The position numbers were made by a program, and so were the translations under genes. Of a DNA stretch of 64,000 nt, positions 9,653-20,141 are shown piece by piece. Source of the stretch: Brachionus koreanus (taxonomy: Eukaryota > Rotifera > Eurotatoria > Ploima > Brachionidae). The notes below the pieces were generated by a model. It was not told the origin of the DNA and did no database searches. It worked only from the letters and a program-made list of their open reading frames with translations. The first letter of the stretch is position 1. The number at the start of each line of letters is the position of its first letter. The DNA lies in the NCBI GenBank assembly GCA_016987375.1, contig PJRA01000506.1, forward strand, positions 187,854 through 251,853, in the 5' to 3' direction.

Positions 9653-9854
9653 AGCCCGTATAGCCGAATGGTCTGTGTGTTAGTCATGCAAGCAGAGGAT
9701 CGAGGGTTCAAAACCCACTGAGGGTGGAAAAATCTTCAAAATATCTCTGCAGTACGGGGCGTAATACGGGGCGCATGTTTTAAACCCCTTTCATCAAAAA
9801 ATAGGGGACNNNNNNNTTATCCACTAGGATAGAATTGGGTAAAAAAAAAAAAAA
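9653..9854 (+). mobile_element. tRNA-derived SINE, internally truncated or gapped copy
   Basis: The 5' head looks like a tRNA gene: GCCCGTA start at 9654, box A TAGCCGAATGG at 9661-9671 and box B GGTTCAAAACCC at 9705-9716. The 3' part of the acceptor stem does not pair with the 5' part, so it is not a working tRNA. The body (GTACGGGGCGTAATACGGGG, CCCCTTTCATC, TTATCCACTAGGATAGAAT) is shared with the copy at 60668-60911, followed by an A-rich tail. Seven Ns at 9810-9816 replace about 60-70 bp that are present in the other copy. Confidence 0.85.
9810..9816. other. Assembly gap (7 N)
   Basis: Run of N inside the SINE. Comparison with the complete SINE copy suggests that real sequence is missing here. 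Confidence 0.99.
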
Positions 9855-10139
9855 TTTTAAAATCCAGAGTCTATTTGGGTTAAGATTGATTAGCGACATA
9901 GCCAACACATAGTTTTTATCGGTTTTGTGCATCACATGATGACGCTTTAAATTTAATCTTCAAGTTTGCTAAACCAAAGGTCAACAAAATTTCAATTTGT
10001 CTTGTGTTTAAAAACAAGTCTGCATATCGCTAAAAAAAAAGGGATATGTCAGTAATTTAAGATCAATATTCTTAAAATTGTTTTTTTTATTTAATTTTTA
10101 GGTTAACTACATATCATTATGTCATTTTAAAAGTCACTG

Positions 10140-10815
10140 TCTATCAATCGATAAAAAACATTAGTTAATTTTTGAGAAGAAGATACTTCTTTTCTAAAAG
10201 TTTCTTCTTACAAACAAGAAATCAAGAAACATTTTTGCTTTGGTAAAAAAATTTAATTCATCTGAACTATGTCAAGCAGTATTTATGGCCTGTTTTTGAT
10301 ATCTTTACAATTAAATTAGATGTCAATAAAAAAACAAAAGTCTATGACAATCAAAAAGAAAATCACTTTTTTTATGATAATAAAAAATTTCATCTGAATC
10401 ATCTGATTTTAATTGTTTTTCAACTAAAGAGATAAAAGATTTCTTTATTGTATAATTTTTTTTTAGAAGTTCTCTTCTGAAATATTTTTCAATGCAATCT
10501 TAGAAATATTGATTATAATTTTTCTTAATTAATTTAAATCAAGGCCTACTATAATTAATAAGAATATGAATTGAATTTTATGATCAAAATTGAATGATCA
10601 TTCTCAAAATATTTTTATCTATTTTTATTAAATTAATTTTTCTTTCAAACTTTAAAAATGAAAAGACTTTTTTTCATCCAAAACTTAAACTAAACCGAAC
10701 AATTGTGAATATTTTTGATCATGATCATTTCAGTTTGATTAAAAACTTCAATTACCAAAGGACAACCATATTTAAGATTTTTGGATATAAAACAACCAAC
10801 CAAGTTTCATTTTAA
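10140..10815 (+). pseudogene. Inverted, decayed third copy of the duplicated gene
   Basis: On the plus strand, opposite to copies A and B. Positions about 10207-10290 encode NIFALVKKFNSSELCQAVF, matching the copy A/B ectodomain segment DIFALVKKINSSELCQAVF, then a TGA interrupts. At about 10340-10430 a second segment (KKFHLNHLILIVFQL) aligns with the DIKNLIHAQNKICVIQIDDL region. A later open stretch at 10594-10815 contains KLNRTIVNIFDHDHFSLIKNF, which may match the INRTLFLDFFSIQKYQDNF region. Order is preserved, but frames are broken. Confidence 0.7.
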
Positions 10816-10986
10816 ATTCTAAAAATTTATAAAGAAAGTTTAAGGATTTATTTTATTTTTTTTATTTAAAATATAAAAATGTTAACAATTTAAACATTGG
10901 AACTCAATTATTTTTTATTTATTTGTAATTCTGTACCGATCTTTAGCTCCTTCAGATACCAACGATTCAACAATTTTATGATCCTT

Positions 10987-12306
10987 TTATAATAAATTGA
11001 ACGCACAACACAGTATCTCAGAAAAAGTACGATAAAATGGAAATTTATTTACAAAAAAATTAGTAGTGTTTTTAAAATTATTAGCTAAACTAATTGAATA
11101 ATAAGATTTATGAGTGCTTATTTTGGTTTTAAAATTTGTTAAACCAAAATTTCTTTGACTTGAGGAAATGTTATATAATTTTGTAAAATTTCTAGAATTA
11201 TTTATGGAATGGAATTTAGAGAAATAATTAATTAAATAATCCTTGTTATTTTTCGTCATAGAAAAGTTAAAGAAATCTGTATCTATTAAATCTTTTTTTG
11301 GTATATTTTGCTCGATTTCATTTTGTAAATGCTTAAAACTAATAAAACTAATTTTAATTCGTATTATAAATCTAAGCAATTTGAAAAAAATTGACGATGA
11401 GTATTTGCCTAAATTAATCTTGTTTATTAGATATTTTTTTGCTGGTATCAAAACATTTCGACTGATAAAATTGTCTTGATATTTTTGAATGGAAAAAAAA
11501 TCCAAAAATAAAGTTCGGTTTATTTGAACGAAAACAAATCTTGAGTAATCATTTATTTCTAGATAAAAATTTTCCTTTTCAAAAAAACTCAAATCCCAAA
11601 GTTCTACACTTGTTTCAGTTGAGTCAAAAGATAGTTTTGAAATTTTTCTATTAAAATTTGAAGTATCATATATTTCGGTATAACTTCCGAGAAAACAGGC
11701 ATATTCGTTCTGTTCAATCAAATCATCGATTTGTATCACGCATATTTTATTTTGAGCATGAATCAAATTTTTTATGTCAAAATATTTTCTATCTTTCAGT
11801 CTTTCGACATAAAAACTATACGAATAATTTAAACTTTGTGTTAAATTTAAACCGAATGTTTCTGTAAAACACAAACTATTCGTTAAAAGAGTAGTTCTAG
11901 CTATGAATACTGCTTGACATAGTTCAGATGAATTAATTTTTTTTACCAAAGCAAAAATGTCTCTATTTGTTTGAGGACAATTAACGACTAAGTCATTCAA
12001 AAATGATTCATTTAACTTTTTGGTTTCGTTTTCTTCTTTTAATTTTTCAAAATCACCGAGTTCCATGCTATCAATTTTTATTATTATAAATGCACTAATG
12101 ATTATTAAAAGAAGAAAATGCGTTTTTATTAGTTTCCATGTATGTCTACAACAGTTAGACCTTTTTCTCCTTTTTTTTATTGATTCATTTATTGTTTCTG
12201 AAGAATTTGATGACAAACTGATTACCGAGGAAAGAATTGAGCTATTAAATGACACAGAGCCATCAAATTCTGAATCATTATCGTTTGTTTTTCTGTCTTG
12301 ACTCAT
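10987..12306 (-). CDS. Type II membrane protein, duplicated gene copy B
   Basis: Single-exon 439-aa protein, paralogue of copy A at 7432-8535. The architecture is the same: Ser-rich cytoplasmic tail (SSVISLSSNSSETINES), basic segment KKRRKRSNCCRHTWK, one membrane helix at about residues 66-80, then an extracellular region. From IIIKIDSMELGD to DTDFFNFS it is identical to copy A, even in DNA. The N-terminal 75 residues share only style, not sequence, and the C-terminus is an extra 90 or so residues with several NFT/NNS-type glycosylation sequons and a Cys-Cys near the end. As in copy A, the CQAVFIARTTLLTNSLC stretch recalls an inactive trypsin-like N-subdomain. No family is assigned. Confidence 0.7.
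   Translation of the reverse strand: MSQDRKTNDNDSEFDGSVSFNSSILSSVISLSSNSSETINESIKKRRKRSNCCRHTWKLIKTHFLLLIIISAFIIIKIDSMELGDFEKLKEENETKKLNESFLNDLVVNCPQTNRDIFALVKKINSSELCQAVFIARTTLLTNSLCFTETFGLNLTQSLNYSYSFYVERLKDRKYFDIKNLIHAQNKICVIQIDDLIEQNEYACFLGSYTEIYDTSNFNRKISKLSFDSTETSVELWDLSFFEKENFYLEINDYSRFVFVQINRTLFLDFFSIQKYQDNFISRNVLIPAKKYLINKINLGKYSSSIFFKLLRFIIRIKISFISFKHLQNEIEQNIPKKDLIDTDFFNFSMTKNNKDYLINYFSKFHSINNSRNFTKLYNISSSQRNFGLTNFKTKISTHKSYYSISLANNFKNTTNFFVNKFPFYRTFSEILCCAFNLL
11260..12090 (-). repeat. 831-bp block identical to 7477-8307 (copy B)
   Basis: Partner of the block in copy A, in direct orientation. Identity starts abruptly after about 11260 and stops abruptly at 12090, both inside coding sequence. 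Confidence 0.93.
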
Positions 12307-12930
12307 TTATTGTTGTTTTAAAGTATAAAAATTTAGTCATAAATTGTTTCTTAGCGCTAATTAATATTTTTTCATATTGATTTTGTTTTATTTTCTGAAC
12401 TTTTATTTATATCTGTTCTAATAATAAATAATTTTCGCACTTATTCAGTAATAAAGTTCATCTAAATATATTTCACAATAAAACTTTTATTCCTATTAAA
12501 TGATAACGACAAATAATAGAGAGTTGAAGCTAAAAAATACTAGAGATCACAATATCAAACTAACCATATAAATAAAATACAAAAAAAAACTTAAAAAAAT
12601 AGTAATTTTGATCCAAAGAAGTCAAGTTAGTTTTTAGTAGTTTTTGGAGGTCTGCCAATTTAAATGGTCAGTTTTGGTCGTGAATTGAATGGACGTTTGT
12701 TGACCGTTTTTGTGAAAAAAATATTTTTTTAAAAAATTTCATAATTATTTATTAAAGCAATTATTAAAAAGGAATCAGATTAAGGATTTTTTTTTAAAAA
12801 AATATAAAAATCAATTTATATATTCGAAATAATAGTTAATAGTAGTTTGTTTGATAAAATTTTTCTTTATTCTTACAATTATAATAAGCGATGAGCATTT
12901 GTTTTGAAATAGATTAGGTTTGTAAAACGA
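12307..12930. other. Intergenic region between copy B and the MPHOSPH9-like gene
   Basis: 624 nt with no exon recognised. A slightly GC-richer patch at about 12640-12715 (GGTCTGCCAATTT, TGGTCAGTTTTGGTCGTG, TTGACCG) shares GGTCAG/TTGACCG-like words with the island at 34840-35110, but the likeness is weak. Confidence 0.4.
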
Positions 12931-15900
12931 CTAATGAGTTTTAATAATATTCAATTTTCGCAGTTCTAATTTAACTGAAGCAATTTTTTTTTCAACTACA
13001 CTTAGTTCCTCTTCAATATTTTCTCTAATAGTATGCATACTGGGATTGGTGGCCTTGTACGGCAAGCGAGTAAGTTTAGCATCTAATTGTTGTCTTTGTT
13101 TCATCAAAAAATCAAATTCCTTTTCTAATTTATCTATATATTTTATCTGTTTTTCTGGAGAGAGTTCTGAAATTTTAAAATTTGACTGATTTAACCCTTG
13201 CGATTGAGCTTGTTGTTGAATTGGTGAGTGATTTGGGTTAAACTTATTGTTGGGTCGATTAAACGCTTGATAAGATGAATGAGCAGCGGCTAGATTTTCG
13301 TTCTCTATCTTGTGATGTGGATTTAAATGATCTTTTTATTGCAGAATTTATTAAAGTAGAAGTGTTTATTGAAGAATAATATTTATTTATTTTACTGAAT
13401 GACTCACTTTGAAATCGAATTAAGCCTTCTTGAGGCGTCTGGTTAGCCTTGCTTGATTCATTTGAAACTTTGTTCTCTTGAAAATCATATTTATTTACAG
13501 ACGGAGAACGCGACCTTGGTGGACCAGGAGATTTGGATGATGAGGACGATGATGAATATTGATTATTATTTGGTGTGTTGACGTTACACAATACAGTCAA
13601 TTGATGGTTATTTGAATTTCTCGCTGGAGATTGCTTATGAGGAGAAACCAACACTTGACTTAGTTGATTTAAATTTTCTCCCGCGCTTTGAGTAGAAAAC
13701 CTATTTTGGGTTTTAATAGGTAGTTGCAAAGGAGTGTTTGATTCTTTGGAAGTATTAGATGCTATATAGGGCTGTTGATTAGTCAAATTTAAATTACTAA
13801 TTTAAAAAAAATTAAAAATAATAAAAATTTCAACTTAAGAAATACCTAGTATTCTTAATTGAAATATTCTTAAGTTTTTGATATTCAAATTCTAATCTAT
13901 TGAAATCTGTTTCTGTTTGAACTAATTTAGCTTTTAGACGAGTTATTATAGTGTCTCTTTCGTCAAGTTTTAACTCATAGCTCTCACATTTTTGCTCGTA
14001 ATACTTAATATTCATTTGATAATCTTCATTTTCTTGAGCTTTTTTCATTATATTTCGTTTTTCAGACTGTAATTCACGGACATACTTATCTTGAAGCTAA
14101 ATTTAAGTCATTATTTAGATTTAGATTAACAGGAAAATTTAAAATATTTTTACTTGAATTGATTCCGATAATTGAGATTCTAAGCCAGCATAGCCATCTT
14201 GTAAACTTTGAATTCTTTCTTCGGCATACTTTAATTTCGAATTCATTTGACCCAAATTACTATTTAACTCATAATTTTCCTGTTTTAAATAACTTATGTG
14301 TTCATTGCATTCTTCCTAAAAAAAATTTAAAAATAAATAAATTTAATTTAAATATTTTTAACAAAAAATAATTATCTTATTAACAATAATGCCATCAAAT
14401 TTGTTACTTTTTGAGATGAATACTGAGGTTCAGGTTAGGACTGAGAATTTATCAAAAAATCTTTTAATTTATAAAATTGGAACATCTACCTCAGCCTTGA
14501 CTTCATCCTCATCTTAAATTGAGTTAAATTAAAAATTTGATGGTATCGCTGTAATTTTAATAATTGCTTTATGGGTGATTACAGTGAATAAAGAAAAAAT
14601 ATTTTTGAAATTATTTCTAAAATAAAAAGAATTTCAAGATAAAATTTAAATCTCAAAATAAATTTTTTAATAACAAAAATGATATTTTTTGCACTATTAA
14701 TTTCTCTAGTGTGTAAATTAACACTAGAAGCACCAAAGGAGTCACTTTGACTCTTTTGAAAATTTTTAAATCCTCGTATCTTTTGAATAGATTTTTCAAA
14801 TGAATATAATTTTTTTGATTTATGTAGATTTTAAAATTTTCTTTAAAAAGTGATATTACTATATATTATTATTATTGATTTTTTATAAAAGATTTTTGAA
14901 TTAAAAAAAGTGAAAAAATGCCTGGTACTTCTATGCCAATAACGAAATGTTAATATCAACAAAAACTCAAATTAAATGTGTATTTCTTTTAAGCTTTTTG
15001 ATCATTTTGTAGTTGTAATTTTTTTATAATTAAAAATCCATTTTTATTCGTTACGAAATATCTGGTAATTTAAATATAGATTTGACTTTATTTAAATCTT
15101 CTATTTTTTATCTGATAAAAAAAGGTAGAAAAAAAGTTCCGGAAATCAAAAACTTAACTGCTATCTGAATTTCTAATTTTTGATTGATTTGATATAGATT
15201 ATATTTTGAAAGAATAAAAAATAAATTCATAATTTTTTTTTACTTTTTTTTTTAATAATTAAAATTTACACCAAAAAAATAAAATTTCTGAATATATTTG
15301 ATTTTTTGAAAATTTTAAAATAATTCATTAAATTTTTAGGTTTGAAAAACTTACATTATTTTAAAGGGTTAGTTTTTTCAAGAGCCAATTGAAGTACGTT
15401 TTAAAAGCAAACACAATTGAAGAACGTTTTAAAAAAAATTAAAATAATTTAAAAAATTTTTAGAATTTGAAATTTCAATAAAATATTTATAAATGTAGAA
15501 ATAAAAAATGTAAATTTAAAATAAATAGCCTAAATTAAAAAAAAAATCTTTAATCAAAAAAATTATTAAATCAAAAAGAGAAACTATGGTAAATATTTGT
15601 TTTATAATACTGCATTTAAAGCCTACGAACTTGGTTTTGGAGCCTCAAATCAAATAGATTTTTCATGGTCTACTATTGTAAGCATCAAAATCTATCAGCC
15701 TAAAGAACTTTAATAACCGAAATTTTCTATTTAAAACCAAGTTCGTGGGCTTTTAGTGCGATGCTAATATTACGATATTTACGATATGAAAAATCTATTT
15801 AAAATTTTACTAATAAAATCCAAATGGAGAATTTTAAATTTAAAAAATATATTTCAAAATAATTAAAATGGACAGAATAAACAAACACTTACCAACTTAT

Positions 15901-17436
15901 GTATTAAAGTCGCATTGGATTCTTTTAGATCCGAATTTATTTCACACAGTTGTTCATATTTAATTCTAAATTCATTTTCTTTTAATTTTTCAGACTCATC
16001 ATTTGGGTCATTTCCATATTTTGTAACATAAAGATCTAATTTATGTTTTAATTCCTCCATCTCTCTTTCATAATAGTCTTTTAGGTCTTGTATATGTCTC
16101 GCATGCTTAGATTTTAGCTCAGTTCTTAGATTTGAAATATATTTTGCATTATCGTTTATGGTAGTCGGATTTATAGTATCGACTGTTGTGGTAGAAGCAT
16201 CTACCTTATTTGTTAATTTAGAATAATCTGAAATCGTTAAAGTAGATTGTAGATTTTTATCATAATTTTTACTAGCTTCTTTTTCATTATTTGAATTTGG
16301 AACTTTATTGATAAACTTTTCTTGTTCTATGATACATTTTTTAATTTCATCATGTAACGACTTTAATTTCATATCGTTCAATTTTTGTTGTTCATCCAGC
16401 TTGCTTTTATAATCATGCTCCAATTTTGAAAACATGTTTGACCATTCTTGTTTTAATGATTCAACAATTTTATTTGAATTTTCGCTAGTAGAAGATTTAT
16501 TTTCGTTTACATTCTTTGGTTTATCTTTATTTCGTTTTAGTTTCATTCCATTATCAATTCTATCAATTAAATTATCCATACTGCTTAAAGAAGCCTCGAA
16601 GCTTTTACCAAAATTTGCCTTTGGTTTAATACGATCGTCGTTTTCTGATTCTATTTCACTTTTATCTTTGGACTCGTTTAAACTTGTCTCTGGTCGATTT
16701 TCATAATCACTTTCGTGATTCTCAATTGTTTCATTTTGCTTGTCTGAATCATAGGACGGCTTTATCAGTTTTTCGTACAATCTAGTAATACAATTTTCAT
16801 CATTTTTATGATCTTCATCATATTCTTCAAATTCCTCTTCTGGTTTGATTTCTGAATTATTTGTGTTCATGGTCAAATCATCCAAATCACGGCTAGTATT
16901 GTTAAGAGATGTGTGTGTAATCAATTGGTCATTATTTGGATAAAAAAGCTTTACTGGATCATCTTCTTCGTCTGCTTCTTGGTCTACAGCATCATCGTTG
17001 CCCAACTTTTTATCCTCTTCATTTTCTAGGTTATCATTGCTCTGGTCTTTTTTATCCTCCAAAATATCTGTGACATCAATGAATCTAGTCTCATTGCTAA
17101 GATTTAAATCTTTAAGTAACCATTTATAGTTTGGATCAATGCGTAATCTATCGGAAGATAAACTATTAGCCAGGTTTTCATCACCTCTAAATTGCTCTCT
17201 AATGTCTTTTTCTTCATTTGCTGACTCTTGAATCAAATTAGCCTTCATATCATCTACCTCAGGATCTGGAATTTCATAAACTTGGTCATAATCGTTCAAG
17301 TTTGCTGTTTGAAAATACGGGTGTCCAAAGATAAATGGAACTTAAAACCATTATTAGTTTAAAATGAACTTCATTTTAATAATTAATTCTTACACCCTTG
17401 TGGCTGAGCACCGTTCATAAAGAATCGTCTGTTCAT
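12931..17436 (-). CDS. MPHOSPH9-like coiled-coil (centriolar) protein, six exons
   Basis: Six exons: 17394-17436, 15893-17340, 14154-14315, 13846-14096, 13408-13796 and 12931-13289 (an alternative in-frame acceptor would begin the last exon at 13304). Phases close to 2652 nt, 883 aa. Residues 15 to about 330 are acidic and low complexity; about 340-640 are coiled coil (KLEHDYKSKLDEQQKLND, KYIDKLEKEFDFLMKQRQQL); a Ser/Gln/Asn-rich linker follows. The last 80 residues have the pattern K/RQQLDAKLTRLP, then a short linker, then HTIRENIEEEL and LELRKLNI, which fits the C-terminal module of M-phase phosphoprotein 9, a CP110-CEP97-recruiting centriole protein. That assignment is from memory of the family pattern, not a search. 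The 14316-15892 intron is large; the intron at 13797-13845 is 49 nt. Confidence 0.6.
14704..14730. repeat. Back-to-back piggyBac-like terminal sequences
   Basis: TTAACACTAGAAG at 14718-14730 faces CTCTAGTGTGTAA at 14704-14716. TTAA followed by a C-C/A-C-T-A-G-A-A run is the form of piggyBac-superfamily ends. No transposase was found nearby. Confidence 0.3.
15604..15771. repeat. Short inverted-repeat (MITE-like) element
   Basis: Arms TTAAAGCCTACGAACTTGG plus four more bases (15616-15638) and its near-perfect complement at 15733-15755 (a 23-nt match with two differences). Weaker pairing extends to 15604 and 15771. It lies in the large intron. Confidence 0.5.
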
Positions 17437-19754
17437 ACCTATTTTTTTAGACGAACAGATTTTATTATGTTCTTTTTCTAAAATATAATTCTAATTATAC
17501 TCAAATAAAAAACTAGAAATTTATTTCTTGTTGTTAAGGTAAATAAATGAGATTCATTATCTTTTTTCATTCAAATAATTTAAAAAACGTCTTAAAATTT
17601 AATTTTTTACAAGCATAATTTAGATTTCGACATTTTTTTTTAAATGTTGAATGAAATCAAGAAATAGCTGTATTTTTTTATTTATTTTAAACTAAAAATT
17701 TAAATATTTGCTTGAAAAATTTCTTTTAGTAAATGTACGACACAAATATATTATATTTCATTGAATTAAAATAAGAATATAAAAAATTGCTTGATCACTT
17801 TTCTAATTCAACAAAGGCACTAAACTTGACTTAAATTAATTCAACCTAGTAAAAATTATTTCTATAAGTAATTTCCTGATTAATTGAAGAACTCGATCAT
17901 TTTCTTATTGACCTTAATCTCTTCACATAACTTCAGTTTTAGTATGTCGACTTAATGCTAATTTAATCAGTTTGTTAGCTTTTTAATAAAACTAATGAAA
18001 TAAAATTTTTGAACCAAAAAAAAAATTATCTCTTAATTTTATTATCTGATTTGTTTAAATTTGAAAAGAATAGAAAATTGAATCATTTAAAACTTTTTTA
18101 TTAGAATAAATTAAATATTAATAGAAAATTCTTTTTTGAATTTATGTCAATAATTCGATTTTTTAATAATCCATAGAAACCATTCTTTTTTTAGCTTATT
18201 TTTTTAAAATCAATTTTATACACTTAAAATAATAGACATCTAAATTTAAAATATTTTCAATTTAAAAAAAAAGAGTATCAAACAGATTTTTTCAAAAATT
18301 CTTTAATTTATCCTCAATTATTTAAACTAGGATACTTGGCCTTAAAATATTGGACAAATAAATCTTTAAATAAAAGTTGATTGTTATTTTTAGCGAATCC
18401 TTGAAAATTAATTATAAAGTGACACTACCATAAAAATGCGATAAATATAATTTCTAATATAGATATCAAAAACAAAGAATTTTTTCTCAAATAGAGACCT
18501 TTTATTAAAATAAAATTTGTATTGTCTCTTTAGAAAAAAAAAATATCTAAAATATTCATTTAACATTTAATTTTGGCCCTTTAAAAGTTGTAAGAGAGAT
18601 GAATATTTAGTCTTTTTGGGAACTATGCTTGGCTTCATTTCAATTTATACATTGGGAAATATTTAGGTAATAAAGATTTTGGTAGATTTTGTTAATTGAG
18701 CAATTAAGTATTCACTAAATGCAAAATATAAATTGGAAAAACATAGTTAAACGGAGCAATATCTAAATTTGAATCTTTTTAACAACACTTGTTGATAATA
18801 TTGCTTTAATTAAAAAATTTAATTGAAATTTAGAAATTTTTGAATCATAAAAAATATGAATTCACAAATTGTTTTGAATGTTATGGGCCTAGTATATAAT
18901 TCCATTGAAAAAATTGTTTTCTTCGAATTAATCGTGAAATTTCAATTTCTTAAAAAATGTTTGCAAGGTAAATAATTTGCCTAAAATTAGAATGTTTTAT
19001 ATTTGAAAGACAAATGGTTTTACTCGATTCTTCGAGTTTCAAAAAAATACTAGCAAGAAACGATGAGAAAAATACGAAAAATATTCCCTTAATTATTGCT
19101 TTTAAAAAAAATAACCTAAATGAAACCCTCCTTTCTTTTCATTATTTGTTTTATTGAAAAATACAAGTAATATAAAAGCTCAAATGGAATTTTATGGGGA
19201 AAAACAAAAATTCTGAACAGTTTTTAAGTAATTCATCATTAACAATAAGTTTTTAATTTAAGCTCTTAAATCAGTAAAATTTGTTATTATTGCTTAGAGC
19301 AAATGATAATTTTCTAATCGTTTATCAAAAAACTCGAATTACCTAAAACACGATTAAAATAAACGCATGCTGTTGAAATTCTATTTTATTTAAGGAATTT
19401 TAATCTCATTGCTTAGGTTACTTCAGGCTACCAATGGCTATTAAAAATTCCCTTTTAATTTTTTTAAGATAAACTTTAGCAATATAATAGAAATATTTTG
19501 ATATTATGTTAAAAATTAATTTCAATGATAAAACTAATATAGCTTATTAAATTGTTGATTGATATTAAGTCTTATGAAACCTTATTAAAAAAAATATTGG
19601 TTTATTTCTTAAATTATTTCAATAGTTATATAATATATATTTTTCAACTATTATGTATAAACAAATAATGGCTTAATTATTTCTTTTTTAAGTTTACCTT
19701 TTAAAAAATTGAATGCTAATTAATTGATTTTTTTTTCAAATGAAATTAAAAATG

Positions 19755-19787
19755 AATTAACACTATAAATTTTTTATAGTGTTAATT
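19755..19787. repeat. Perfect 15-bp hairpin with TTAACACTA ends
   Basis: AATTAACACTATAAA (19755-19769), a 3-nt loop, then its exact complement (19773-19787). Both arms begin with TTAACACTA read inward, the same word as at 14718 and 37383. It could be two fused element ends or a transcription terminator-like structure. Confidence 0.55.
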
Positions 19788-20040
19788 TAACTAGCATACA
19801 GTTTTACTTCTATTAGTACCAAATTATGGCCAAGAATAGACTGATAAGCAGTTAAATTTTAAGCTTTGATTTTCTTAATTAATGGCACGATATCTAGAAA
19901 ATGTATGGAACTTAATATACGAAGATAAATTGTTTATTTTTTTTCAAGATTTACATGACGTGATTTAGTTTCATTTAAACAAAATATAATTTTGTTATTT
20001 CTAAAAATAATTGAAGAAATTGTTTATTTTCAAAAATTAT

Positions 20041-20070
20041 TTAATAAATAAATAAATAAATAAATAAATT
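20041..20070. repeat. (AAAT)n microsatellite
   Basis: About seven tandem AAAT units just downstream of the syntaxin-8 stop codon. Confidence 0.85.
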
Positions 20071-20141
20071 AAAACTTAAAAAAAAAACAAATGCCATAAA
20101 ATCAAGCACAAATTTCAAAATAACAAAATTATGTCAAGCTC

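Larger units (their letters stand above)
14316..15892. other. Large intron of the MPHOSPH9-like gene
   Basis: About 1.58 kb. It contains two back-to-back TTAACACTAG-type ends near 14704-14730, a tandem pair of a CAATTGAAG[T/A]ACGTTTTAAAA unit near 15390-15435 and an inverted-repeat pair at 15616-15638 and 15733-15755. No exon is needed to bridge the flanking frames. Confidence 0.6.
17437..20141. other. Intergenic region MPHOSPH9-like gene to syntaxin-8
   Basis: 2.7 kb of A+T-rich DNA, with both neighbours on the minus strand. It holds the promoter of the MPHOSPH9-like gene and the 3' UTR of syntaxin-8. Structures seen are a 15-bp perfect hairpin at 19755-19787 and an (AAAT)n tract at about 20041-20070. 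No exon was recognised on either strand. Confidence 0.45.

Noticed and set aside
9654..9726. Functional tRNA gene
   Set aside because: Boxes A and B are present, but the acceptor stem does not pair and the sequence runs into a SINE body with an A tail.
13259..13407. Apparent frameshift near the 3' end of the MPHOSPH9-like gene
   Set aside because: A GTGAGT donor at 13402-13407 and in-frame acceptors at 13290-13291 or 13305-13306 explain it as a 103- or 118-nt intron, with matching phase.
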